NCBI GenBank assembly: GCA_029261965.1
Contig: JAJDAH010000342.1
Location: forward strand, 1 to 64,000
DNA length: 64,000 nucleotides
Origin: Polyangiaceae bacterium
GTDB taxonomy: Bacteria; Myxococcota_A; Polyangia; Polyangiales; Polyangiaceae
Direction: 5' to 3'
In this document: piece by piece, positions 34,787 through 43,284 of the stretch
Numbering within the stretch: position 1 is the first letter of the stretch
Layout: each line of letters begins with the position of its first letter
Notes under the pieces: generated by a model
Told to the model about the DNA's origin: nothing
Database searches by the model: none
Seen by the model: only the letters and a program-made list of their open reading frames with translations
Made by a program: the position numbers and the translations under genes

Positions 34787-35620
34787 ATGAGTGATCCCTC
34801 GCCGGCCCTCGAAGAGCACGTTCCCCGCGCCCTCGACGGAGACGAGCACGCCCTCGAAGCGATCGTCCGGGGCCTCCAGGACCCGATCTACGGCTTGTGT
34901 TTTCGTATGTTGGGCCCAACCGAAGACGCTCGCGACGCGTGCCAGGAAATCATGATTCGCGTGATCACGCGCCTTTCGAGCTTCCGTGGGGACAGCCGCC
35001 TGACGACATGGGCCTATCGTATCGCGGCGAACTATCTCATCGACGTCAAGCGCCGACCACAGGAGTCGCTGACCTTCGAAGAAATCGACGGATGGCTCGG
35101 CCAACCGCACCAGGAGATCCACGCTTCGACGCTTGCCCACGCCTCGCCTCGAATGCTGGCGGAGGAGACATTCCTCGGCTGCACCCTCGCGATGCTCCGG
35201 TGCCTCGATCGAGACCATCGCCTCGCGTTCATCCTCGGCGCGATTCTCGAGCTCGAGGGACCTGAAGCCGCACAGATACTGAACATCACTCCGTCGGCGT
35301 TTCGGAAACGGTTGTCGCGGGCGCGAACGCGCCTAGAAGCCTTCCTCGGGCCGCGCTGCGGCGTGGTGAGTCCCGAGGCGCCTTGTCGGTGCTCGAACCA
35401 GGTCAATTGGAACGTCGAGCGCCAGCTCATCGATCCCGCGCACCTCCGCATGGTGGATGGGGGGGATCGTGAAGACGCGCTGGCGCATGTCCGGGACGTG
35501 CAACACGTGATCGACAGCATCGAGCTCTATCGCCGACACCCCAGCCCGACGGCGCCCGACACCTTGCTCGAGGGCCTACAGGATCTCCTGCACTCAGGAC
35601 GACTTCATCACTTTCACTGA
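34787..35620 (+). CDS. ECF-type RNA polymerase sigma factor with C-terminal extension
   Basis: The 277-residue protein has sigma region 2 (DARDACQEIMIRVITRLSSF, TWAYRIAANYLID) and region 4 (HRLAFILGAILELEGPEAAQIL then SAFRKRLSRARTRLEAFL), together about 185 residues. A ~90-residue extension follows, with CGVV...PCRCSNQ and a His-rich end. ECF groups with such extensions often control their own activity through them instead of through an anti-sigma factor; none is encoded next door. It is divergent from the GDPD gene with 205 bases between, so autoregulation or control of that gene is possible. ATG 34787. Confidence 0.83.
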   Translation: MSDPSPALEEHVPRALDGDEHALEAIVRGLQDPIYGLCFRMLGPTEDARDACQEIMIRVITRLSSFRGDSRLTTWAYRIAANYLIDVKRRPQESLTFEEIDGWLGQPHQEIHASTLAHASPRMLAEETFLGCTLAMLRCLDRDHRLAFILGAILELEGPEAAQILNITPSAFRKRLSRARTRLEAFLGPRCGVVSPEAPCRCSNQVNWNVERQLIDPAHLRMVDGGDREDALAHVRDVQHVIDSIELYRRHPSPTAPDTLLEGLQDLLHSGRLHHFH

Positions 35621-35630
35621 CGGCACGACG

Positions 35631-35700
35631 GGGCTCGAGTCACGAGCGCGGGCTCGAGTCACGAGCGCGGGCGCGAGTCACAAGCGCGGGCGCGCGTCCG
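35631..35700. repeat. 19-bp tandem repeat, three copies plus a partial
   Basis: GGGCTCGAGTCACGAGCGC at 35631-35649, an identical copy at 35650-35668, a diverged copy at 35669-35687 and a fragment after it. It sits between the sigma-factor stop and the start of the dehalogenase-like gene. Not CRISPR: the copies are contiguous, without spacers. Confidence 0.75.
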
Positions 35701-35713
35701 TCGAAGGTGGACC

Positions 35714-36697
35714 ATGCCCGATGAGCACACCGTCGTTCGCCGACCCGATTGGCTCTCGCCAGGAGAGTTCCCTTTTCGAAGCCGCTCCCTCGTGGTCGAT
35801 GGTGCCGCCCTGCACTACGTCGACGAAGGGAGCGGACCAGTGCTGCTATTGCTACACGGCAGCCCCATGTGGAGCTTCATGTATCGGCGCGCGATTTCGT
35901 CGCTGCGAGCTCGATATCGCTGCATCGCGGTCGATCTACCGGGCCTCGGCCTGTCTGGGGCGCCGCTCCGCCCCGGACACGCCTACGAAGACGCCGCCCG
36001 ACGACTCCGAGCGTTCGTAAAGCACCTCGACCTCCGAGACGCGGTGCTCGCCGTGCACGCCACCGCCGGGCCACCTGGACTCGAGATGGCCACCCAAGAG
36101 CCGAACCGATTCTCCGGCCTGGTCATCTCGAACACTTTCGCCTGGCCGCTCGAAGGTGATCGGCGGTTGGCCTTCTTCGCGCGGATCGTGAGCAGCCGAT
36201 GGTTCGCCTGGCTGAACGTCACCTTCAACGTGCTCGCCCGCGTCACGGCTTGGAAGGGTCGCCGCGACGCCCGTTTCAACGAGCCCGAGCGACGAGCCAT
36301 CCTCGGTCCCTACGAAAATCGCGATACGCGGCGACATCTTCAGAACTATCTGTTCGGCGTGCGAGTGGAGCGCGATCGCTTTTCTCGGCTCGAGCGCAAC
36401 CTCTCGGCGCTCGCACACCTGCCCACCTTGCTCCTCTACGGCGCGCACGACAACGGCTATCGCGCGGGTTTCCTCGAACGCTGGCGCTCGATTCTGCCGT
36501 CTAGCGACGTGCGGGTGCTCGAAAACGCGGGTCACTTCCCTTTCGAGGACGACCCCGCGGCAACCGTCGAGGCGCTCTCGGGATGGCTCGAGTCGCGTCG
36601 GTCCCCCGGGCACCCGGAGCCTGAAGCTCGGTACACTGGGGCATGCCCCGAGCCCGGTCACTCGACAAAGCTGGTCGGCGGCGAGCTTTCTGGCTGA
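35714..36697 (+). CDS. Haloalkane-dehalogenase-like alpha/beta hydrolase, nucleophile missing
   Basis: The 327-residue protein has the dehalogenase-type oxyanion segment LLLHGSPMWSFMYR, VDLPGLGLSG and a C-terminal ENAGHFPFEDDP supplying a catalytic-type His. The nucleophile elbow, VHDWGGPxGL in dehalogenases, reads VHATAGPPGL (residues 114-123), so the Asp nucleophile is Ala116. The usual halide-binding Asn after HG is Ser50. It is therefore either inactive, or uses another residue. Cytoplasmic; no signal peptide. It follows the 19-bp repeats and overlaps the start of the next gene. Confidence 0.82.
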   Translation: MPDEHTVVRRPDWLSPGEFPFRSRSLVVDGAALHYVDEGSGPVLLLLHGSPMWSFMYRRAISSLRARYRCIAVDLPGLGLSGAPLRPGHAYEDAARRLRAFVKHLDLRDAVLAVHATAGPPGLEMATQEPNRFSGLVISNTFAWPLEGDRRLAFFARIVSSRWFAWLNVTFNVLARVTAWKGRRDARFNEPERRAILGPYENRDTRRHLQNYLFGVRVERDRFSRLERNLSALAHLPTLLLYGAHDNGYRAGFLERWRSILPSSDVRVLENAGHFPFEDDPAATVEALSGWLESRRSPGHPEPEARYTGACPEPGHSTKLVGGELSG

Positions 36698-38533
36698 AAC
36701 CTACCGGCGCCTTCACCTTGGCGACGCTTTGCGCGTGCGCCGGCTCCATGAGCCCGGCCCAGACACCCTCGGAGCCCCTGGACCCGAAGACGACCCTCGC
36801 TCAGGTCGAAAAGAATCCTCGGGTGCTGGATCGACCTCGTCGCGAAGCTCCGGGGGCTGCCCGACAGCGGTAAGACGCGCTTCTCTTTCGAGGATGAAGC
36901 GCACTTCTTTTCTCGCCTGCAGTCCAGTGCGACCCAAACTCACGCGAGTGCCACCGCCTCGGATCAAGGCGCGTTCTATCTCGCGTTCGACTTCGAGCTT
37001 CCGTCCCGAGCGAAAGGCACCTCGGCCAAGGACGTCCAGCGCGAACAAGTCGTCGCCTACTACGACCAGCGCTCGAATTCGGTCCACGTGCGGCGGCAGC
37101 CCCAGTCGAAACGCAAGGACGAAGAAGTGGTCTGGATCGTCGCCCACGAGGTGGGGCACGCGCTTCAGGCGCAGCACTTCCGCTTGCCCAAACCCAGCCG
37201 CATCGCCAACGAAGACGCCCGTCTCGCCGCCCTCGCGATGATCGAGGGCGACGCGATGCTCAGCATGATCGCGTTCGTGGCGCACGAAAACCATGTCCCG
37301 CTCCATCGAGCTCTGGCGTCTGCCGCGGATCGAGTCAGTAGCCGGCAAGTAGAGCAATTCGCCTCCGCCAGCGGGACGAGTCGAACACTTCTGAAAGCGC
37401 CCAGAATCATGCGCGAACGGGTGATGTTCCCCTACCTTCGGGGGATCACGTTCATGGGCGCCATGCACCGAGCGGGCGGCTTCGGGCTGGTGAACCGCGT
37501 CTACGAGCACCCACCCACCACGACAGAGCAGATCCTACACCCCGAGCGTTACCTCGCAGGCGATTCGGCAATCGCGGTGACGGAACCTACGCCACCGGCG
37601 GGCTACGAGTCGGCGGCGACCGGCGTCATGGGGGAGCTTCAGATCATCGTGGCACTCGGAGAATGCATCGAAGAGCGGCGAGCTCGCGCGGCGGCCGAGG
37701 GTTGGGGAGGCGACGCCTTTTTGGTGGCACGACGCGCGAACAGTCGACTCGCGCTCTTGTGGAGCACGATTTGGGACGACGAACGGGAGGCACGCGAATT
37801 CTCGAAGGCACTCGAGGCCGCGGCAGGTTGCTGGGCCGCTGGCGATAAGTCCAGCGGCGGCCACTTCGATCCCTCTCGTCTCGTGATTCGAGACGGTACG
37901 AAGGTGGCGTTCGTGCGCGGCCTCCCACACTCGGAGCTCGAGCCAGTGGCCCGCAATCTGCTCGCCCTGCCCGCGGCCGGCACGGCCTCCACGGCTCCGT
38001 TCGGCGCCGTGAGCATCCCTGCGTTGAAGCGCTCGGTGCGCACACGGCCACCGTACGTCGCCCTGCAAACGTTCGTCGACGAGCGCTTGGGCATCGCCGC
38101 GCCTGTCCTTCCCGGCTATCGCGCCACCATCGAAGACGGGGAGCTCGTGATGAACAACGCCGTCGGCAGACCGGGCACCGCCGCCATCACGGTGTCCGAA
38201 TGGCTCGTCGACCAACACACGCTAAAGTTGGTATTCGTGCACTTCGAACGCGGTGTACGCGACGTGCTCGACGACGGCGACGACCTGAGAATCGAAGAGA
38301 CGTCGGCCACCGAAACACCTCTCGGGCGCGCAATTTACCGCACCTGGAGGATCCAAGGTCTCTCCACTCGAATCCGGGCGACGGTTCTTCCGATATGCCG
38401 GGGCATGGGATCGATCGTATTTTCTCAGGTGTGGGCGGACGACCGCGGAAGAATCGAGATGGAAACGTGGATGCAAGGAGTGCGCGCGCTCAGCGCGCAC
38501 ACTCCACCCATCTGCGCTCACCTCGATCCCTGA
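36643..38533 (+). CDS. HEVGH zinc metalloprotease-like lipoprotein with apparent frameshift
   Basis: The N-terminal part, in one frame from ATG 36643, gives a lipoprotein signal (LATLCAC) and reads on to DPKTTLAQVEKNPRVL. The protein then continues in the +1 frame (WIDLVAKLRGLPDSGKTRF...) to the stop at 38533. The downstream part carries VVWIVAHEVGHALQAQHF, a zincin HExxH motif, and a long helical C-terminal region. A one-base indel between about 36815 and 36840 explains both halves; the downstream frame has no ATG, only a GTG at 37088 that would remove the N-terminal ~80 residues but leave the HEVGH motif. Could be a pseudogene, a sequencing error or, less likely, programmed frameshifting. 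Confidence 0.65.
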
Positions 38534-38581
38534 TGCCTGACCGCGTGCTTGAAGAATCGCGGTAGGGCCCCGGCTCGATTT

Positions 38582-38911
38582 TCATGCGGGCGCCCCGCTG
38601 TTCTTGGTGGCGACGCTCCCGATCCAGAGCGCAAAAGCTAGACCAGCACCCAAGATGCCGTTGTTGGCGAGCTCGCCCAGGCCGATCGCGACGGCGTGCG
38701 CCGTGTCCTCGTACTGGGGCGCCCCGTGGCTGACCGCGACCATGCCGGCAGCCATGCCGAGCACCCCGGCGAGCAAACAGAAAAATGCTCCTCCGCGCAG
38801 CACCTCGGACCGCCCGTCGCGACGGCTCACCGCCGCGGCGGCTGCTGCGGCCAGCCCACCAAAAAGAATTATCCACATCGGAAAGCCGCCGTCGGTGAAA
38901 AACTGAATCAT
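38582..38911 (-). CDS. Minimal ExbB/TolQ/MotA-like membrane protein
   Basis: A 109-residue protein with FFTDGGFPMWIILFGGLAAA at the N terminus, which resembles the start of ExbB/TolQ proteins, then a second helix and a segment (LAGVLGMAAGMVAVSHG ... AVAIGLGELANNGILGAGLA) aligning with the ExbB GLlGTVxGM...ALxxTxxGL pore signature. It is shorter than ExbB (about 230) and lacks the cytoplasmic loop. ATG 38911 is preferred over an upstream ATG at 38977 because of a strong GAGGAG five bases upstream. A sigma-54-like promoter lies just upstream. It follows the ExbD-kinase fusion gene. Confidence 0.6.
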   Translation of the reverse strand: MIQFFTDGGFPMWIILFGGLAAAAAAAVSRRDGRSEVLRGGAFFCLLAGVLGMAAGMVAVSHGAPQYEDTAHAVAIGLGELANNGILGAGLAFALWIGSVATKNSGAPA

Positions 38912-38916
38912 GTGAG

Positions 38917-38922
38917 CTCCTC
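38917..38922 (-). promoter_or_regulatory. Strong ribosome binding site for the ExbB-like gene
   Basis: On the minus strand this is GAGGAG, with five bases to ATG 38911. It supports the short start and leaves the region above free for a promoter. Confidence 0.65.
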
Positions 38923-38947
38923 GTGTTGGGTTGATGCGAGGAGGCAC

Positions 38948-38963
38948 TGCGAATGGCGTGCCA
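38948..38963 (-). promoter_or_regulatory. Candidate sigma-54 promoter
   Basis: The minus strand reads TGGCAC-GCCAT-TCGCA against the consensus TGGCAC-N5-TTGCW: the -24 element is exact, the spacing is exact, and one base differs in the -12 element. Transcription would start about 12 bases further on, giving a leader of roughly 25 nt that contains the GAGGAG ribosome site. A sigma-54-type enhancer-binding regulator is encoded 3 kb away (41724-43229). Confidence 0.4.
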
Positions 38964-39078
38964 TGAGCGCGAAGCACTGGGCGCAGGGCGTTTTCTCCTC
39001 CACGTTAGCCTCCGAGCGCGACCCTGACCGGATACGAGGACACCGCCCATCACCCGAGTGTCCGCACTCCCGGACAAC

Positions 39079-41727
39079 TCACGGGGCCCGCGCAGCTGCG
39101 CCGACGTCGAGCTCGAGCAGGGCGTTCTCCTGGGCAGCGGTGACGAGCGCAGGCGCGACTTCGGAGAAACGAACATGCTCGTCGGGTGCCCTGCCCGTGT
39201 CGCCGAGCTTTGCACGCACGGCCACGAAGTCGGCGGGCAACAAGTAAGCCGCTTCCGGTGGGGCGTCGGGGCGAATCGTGGGAGAAGGCCCGCGCGTGAG
39301 CACGAGCTCCACGCGATTCGCTCCCGCGGCGTGGGCGGTGTTGAGCAAGCTCTTCACCATGCCCCACGTCACTTCACGATCGATGAACACGGAGAGATCC
39401 GCGGCATCCGTCGGCCCCTCGAAATCCGCGAGCGCCTTGAACAACTCGTCGCGGAGCCTGTGCTTGCCCTCCAGAGAGCTCGCGGCGTTCAGTGGAACGA
39501 CGCGCTCGGCGTTGACGGCAACGGCGCGGCGAGTGATCTGCAGCGCTGGAGCGGGGGCGAGGGGAAACTTTTCGTGGTCGAGCTCGAGCGTAGAAGGCGG
39601 ATCGAGCTGGGCGAACAACGCGAACTGATCCGAGAGGGCCGCGCGACTCTTTTCGCCGTCGGCTTGAAACCGCCGAGTCAAGAAGACGTCGACGAGGCCC
39701 AGAACCACCAGAAGCCCGAGCCACAACCACGCCTTGGCGCGAGGTTTCGTGAGCGCGCCTCGCCTCGCGAGCGAACGCAGACGCACCGCGCTCGGCAGCA
39801 GCACCAAGAGCACCGCGGCAATCGCCAGTGGCATGGTGACCTCTCGCTCGGCGCTCGCCGCGAGGATTTCTTCGACGCGAGCCGCGCGCGATGGCTCCTC
39901 CGACCACAGAATGGCTTCGCGACCTGCGATGCGCTCGAAGCCTATGGCCACGGCGAGCAACACCGCGAGGATACCGGCTACGGCCCGCTCGACCTCGAGC
40001 GCGCCGTATCGAGGACCATCTGGGATCGGAAAAACCAGCGTCAGAGCGATCACCGCCGAAGCCGTACCTGCCGCCAGCGCGCCCGAAGGCGCTCCCATGA
40101 CAGCGCCCAAAATGGAGATGACGACACCAACACCGAGCGCCGCCAACGCCGCGGCTCGAATTTCTTTCGTGTCCGTCCGTCGGGCGGTCCCTGGAGACAT
40201 CGCTATCAGAGCGACGAGGGACAAGCTGAAGACGACCGCCACGCTGAAACCCAAGAACCGCGCTGCGCCCGCCTCGCACGCGCCCTCGTTGAAAATCGGA
40301 AACCGTTCGGTGGGTGCGAGGGTGCCGAGGTACTGCGTCACGACCTGCCAACCCGTGTAGGTGGCAATGGCGCCGACGATTCCGGGAAGGACCACGAGCG
40401 CCCACGCGCCGGCGGTCCCGCTCCCGTTCTGGGCTCGCCGAGCCATCCAAACGAGGCCGCCAAGACCGACGATCGCCAGTGCGAGCACGAAGTACGCAAA
40501 GTACCCGGCGATGCGAAACCACTCGACGACGTCGTGCCGAAACGAGCCGGCATAACCGACGGCATACAGCGCTGCGGAACCGACGATGACGATCGCGGCG
40601 TGAGCGACGAGCCACCTTCGCCAGGTAGTCTCCGCGGAAGTCTTCTCCGTCGTGACAGCGCGCCCGGAGCCCGCCTTGCTTTCGACGTCCGCTGCTCCCG
40701 CTCGTTCTTCCCGGGGCGGCCACGCCACGGTATCCGCGTGAGGATCGGTGCCCTGAGTGCTAGCTTCGCGCGCCTCCGCTGGAGGCGGCGCAGTCGTATC
40801 ACCCGACGAACGGATGGCACCGCTCGTGTCGTCCTCATCCGGCCGCGCTATCGGGATCAAGCCGAGGGCGGCGTCTCCCGCTCGGATCACCTCCTCCATC
40901 GAGTCGAATCGATCTCGTGGCTCCTTCTCGAGCAACTTTGCGACGAGGGCACCGAGGGCGGGCACGACGGCGCGCTCCATCTCGACGAGATCCGGCGGCG
41001 TCTCGTGAAGGTGGAGCCGCATGACGCCCGATTCGTGGCTCGGGTCGAACGGGGGTCCGCCCGAGAGCATCTCGAACAACAAGACGCCCAGCGCGTACTG
41101 GTCGGTGCGCTGGTCGATACGTGCCCCCCACCACTGCTCGGGAGCCATGTACGCCGGTGTGCCGAGGATGATGCCGGTTTGGGTGCGGGGCCCACTCGCC
41201 GAAGGGTCCGAAACCACAGACTTGGCGATTCCGAAGTCCAAAATACGGATCCGCTCGCGGTCGCCGATGCTCTCGAGAAAGACGTTGTCTGGTTTGAGGT
41301 CGCGATGCACGAGACCGACGACGTGGGCGGCGCCCAGGCCAGAAGCCACCTCTCGGGCGATCCTCCACGCCCGGTCGGGTGCGAGCTTGCCGACCCGCCC
41401 GAGGGTGTCGCGAAGCGACTCGCCCTCGAGCAGGGGCATCGCGAAGTACGGGCGACCGTCTTCTAGCTGCCCGAACGCGAAAGGATCGACGATCGCGGGG
41501 TGTCGCACCTCGGCGGCTGCGCGCGCTTCCTGCTCGAACCGACCCACGAACTCTGCGTCGTCGGCGAAGCGACGGCGAAGCACCTTCACCGCCACCCGGC
41601 GCTTTATCGTCGGCTCCTCCGCACTGTAAACCGTGCCCATCCCTCCGCTGCCGATCGCACGGTCGATCCGATAGCCGCCCACCATGTCACCGGCTTCGAG
41701 CTCGGACTCGTGAGCTGGGTCGGTCAC
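39079..41727 (-). CDS. Ser/Thr kinase - polytopic membrane - ExbD/TolR-like fusion
   Basis: The 882-residue protein opens with a complete kinase (IGSGGMGTVYSA, VAVKVL, HRDLKPDN, DFGIAK, GTPAYMAPEQ). About eight or nine membrane helices follow (~370-680). The last helix (LWLGLLVVLGLVDVFLT) carries an Asp where ExbD/TolR have their essential TM Asp, and the C-terminal part (ITRRAVAVN ... VVPLN ... DLSVFIDREVTWGMVKSLLNTAHAAG) closely follows the ExbD/TolR periplasmic fold. The GTG start overlaps the stop of the regulator gene (GTGA), so translation is coupled. The ExbB-like gene lies 167 bases downstream. I infer a kinase sensing or driving a proton-motive-force-powered complex. Confidence 0.8.
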   Translation of the reverse strand: MTDPAHESELEAGDMVGGYRIDRAIGSGGMGTVYSAEEPTIKRRVAVKVLRRRFADDAEFVGRFEQEARAAAEVRHPAIVDPFAFGQLEDGRPYFAMPLLEGESLRDTLGRVGKLAPDRAWRIAREVASGLGAAHVVGLVHRDLKPDNVFLESIGDRERIRILDFGIAKSVVSDPSASGPRTQTGIILGTPAYMAPEQWWGARIDQRTDQYALGVLLFEMLSGGPPFDPSHESGVMRLHLHETPPDLVEMERAVVPALGALVAKLLEKEPRDRFDSMEEVIRAGDAALGLIPIARPDEDDTSGAIRSSGDTTAPPPAEAREASTQGTDPHADTVAWPPREERAGAADVESKAGSGRAVTTEKTSAETTWRRWLVAHAAIVIVGSAALYAVGYAGSFRHDVVEWFRIAGYFAYFVLALAIVGLGGLVWMARRAQNGSGTAGAWALVVLPGIVGAIATYTGWQVVTQYLGTLAPTERFPIFNEGACEAGAARFLGFSVAVVFSLSLVALIAMSPGTARRTDTKEIRAAALAALGVGVVISILGAVMGAPSGALAAGTASAVIALTLVFPIPDGPRYGALEVERAVAGILAVLLAVAIGFERIAGREAILWSEEPSRAARVEEILAASAEREVTMPLAIAAVLLVLLPSAVRLRSLARRGALTKPRAKAWLWLGLLVVLGLVDVFLTRRFQADGEKSRAALSDQFALFAQLDPPSTLELDHEKFPLAPAPALQITRRAVAVNAERVVPLNAASSLEGKHRLRDELFKALADFEGPTDAADLSVFIDREVTWGMVKSLLNTAHAAGANRVELVLTRGPSPTIRPDAPPEAAYLLPADFVAVRAKLGDTGRAPDEHVRFSEVAPALVTAAQENALLELDVGAAARAP

Positions 41728-43229
41728 GACTTCGCTGGGCGCTCGAGAGCGAGCGTACGAATGAGCTCGTTGAGGTAAGAGCGAGATACTTCCAGACGAC
41801 GTGCCGCCGCACTGACGTTCCACCCTTCCCCTTCGAGTGCCTCCTGCACCAGACGAGTCTGAAATCGTCGCATCGCATCATGGTAGCTGAGCTCGCCGGC
41901 TTCGGATTCGGCGCCGGACTTCGGAAAGACGTGCCGGAGCTCGATCGCTCTCGCTCCATGCGCCTTGGCGGTGGCCCAGCCGCGGTGGATCACGTTCTCC
42001 AGCTGACGAACGTTGCCGGGCCACTCGCCATCCGAGAGCGCGCGCCGGGCGCCCGGCGAGAGCGGCAGTAACGCACCGTTTTTTCGCCCCACGGCGATCG
42101 CCACCGCGTCGGCGATCGTGGGGATGTCCTCGGAGCGTTCCCGGAGCGAGGGCACCGCGACTTCGAGCACGCTCAATCGGTAGTAGAGATCCTCGCGGAA
42201 CCGCTTGCCGGCGACTAGCTCGGGTAAATCGGCGTTTGTCGCTGCGACTATGCGCACGTCGGCTTCGAGCGGCTGAGGCGAACCCAGTCGCGAGTACGTC
42301 TTGCCCTGGAGAAAGCTCAGTAGCTTGCTTTGGGCCGTGAGCGGTATCTCGCCCACTTCGTCGAGGAACAACGTACCGCCGGCGGCCGCGTCGACCTTGC
42401 CCTCGATTCGCTGGTGCGCCGTGCTGTGCGCTCCTTTTTCCGCCCCGAACAGCTCGCTCTCGAACAAGGTTTCCGGAATCGCCGCACAGTTCACCTCGAT
42501 GAACGGTTTCTCTCGGCGAGGCGAGCTCCGGTGCAGCGCTCGTGCGACCGCCGTCTTGCCGGTGCCGCTCTCTCCAGTGATCAGCACGGAGATGTCCACC
42601 GGAGCCGCGACTAACAGGCTTTCGAACAACGCGGCCAACGGTCGACTCGTTCCGGCAATGTCGACGACATCGAGACGAGCCCGGAGCTCTCGAGTGTGGT
42701 CGTACCGCTGCGCATCCTCCTCACGGGTGATCAAACTGTCTGCGAGGGGGGCGAGCTGTTGCGCAAAAATCTCCGCGAGCTCCTGGTCGTCCGCAGTGAA
42801 CGGCCCCGCCTCGCCGCGGCCCTGCAGATACACGACACCGAACGCCGGCGGCGCCCCCACGGGCACGCACAATACGGCGCGAATCTGCCGCGCCTGTACG
42901 CTTCCCTGCGACGCGAAACGAGGATCATCGAGCGCGCTTGCGGTGCTGACTGATTGGCCGGTGGCCAGCGCCTTCGCGACGATGCCCCGAGAAATTTCCC
43001 CACGCACGGCTTCGAGCTCGGCGTCGACGAATCCGCTGGCCAACCAGTACTGCGGACCGTCTGGTGCCCCGATTTCCAGGTACGCCTTCCGTGCCCCCGT
43101 GACCCCGAGCACCATGTCGATTGCCGCGGCGAGGAAGGGCGTGACGTCGTGCTGCTGCCCGAGTCCGAGCATGCTGCGGTAGAGGTCGCGCTCGAGCGCG
43201 ACTCGGTCTGCGTCCGCGGCAACGCGCAT
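41724..43229 (-). CDS. AAA+ enhancer-binding-type regulator with GAF domain and Fis HTH; GAHSTA in place of GAFTGA
   Basis: The 501-residue protein has a GAF domain (~30-165), a bacterial enhancer-binding protein AAA+ domain with Walker A GESGTGKT (219-226) and Walker B GGTLFLDEVGE (284-293), and a Fis-type helix-turn-helix (GWNVSAAARRLEVSRSYL). The sigma-54 contact loop, GAFTGA in canonical regulators, reads GAHSTA at 266-271. Family members without GAFTGA often cannot open sigma-54 promoters, so it may act differently or be a natural variant. No FHA or receiver domain is present; the GAF domain may bind a small ligand. Its stop overlaps the kinase-ExbD start. Confidence 0.87.
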   Translation of the reverse strand: MRVAADADRVALERDLYRSMLGLGQQHDVTPFLAAAIDMVLGVTGARKAYLEIGAPDGPQYWLASGFVDAELEAVRGEISRGIVAKALATGQSVSTASALDDPRFASQGSVQARQIRAVLCVPVGAPPAFGVVYLQGRGEAGPFTADDQELAEIFAQQLAPLADSLITREEDAQRYDHTRELRARLDVVDIAGTSRPLAALFESLLVAAPVDISVLITGESGTGKTAVARALHRSSPRREKPFIEVNCAAIPETLFESELFGAEKGAHSTAHQRIEGKVDAAAGGTLFLDEVGEIPLTAQSKLLSFLQGKTYSRLGSPQPLEADVRIVAATNADLPELVAGKRFREDLYYRLSVLEVAVPSLRERSEDIPTIADAVAIAVGRKNGALLPLSPGARRALSDGEWPGNVRQLENVIHRGWATAKAHGARAIELRHVFPKSGAESEAGELSYHDAMRRFQTRLVQEALEGEGWNVSAAARRLEVSRSYLNELIRTLALERPAKS

Positions 43230-43284
43230 GTCCCTCAGGCTACGCTAGCACAAGCCTCGCCGCGGGATCTCGCTCGCTGCGATC

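Noticed and set aside
35631-35700. CRISPR array
   Set aside because: The 19-bp units are contiguous without spacers, and no cas genes are nearby.
39058-41466. An 802-codon open frame opposite the kinase-ExbD gene
   Set aside because: The text is Arg/Asp/Glu-rich and without domain motifs; the minus strand carries full kinase motifs.
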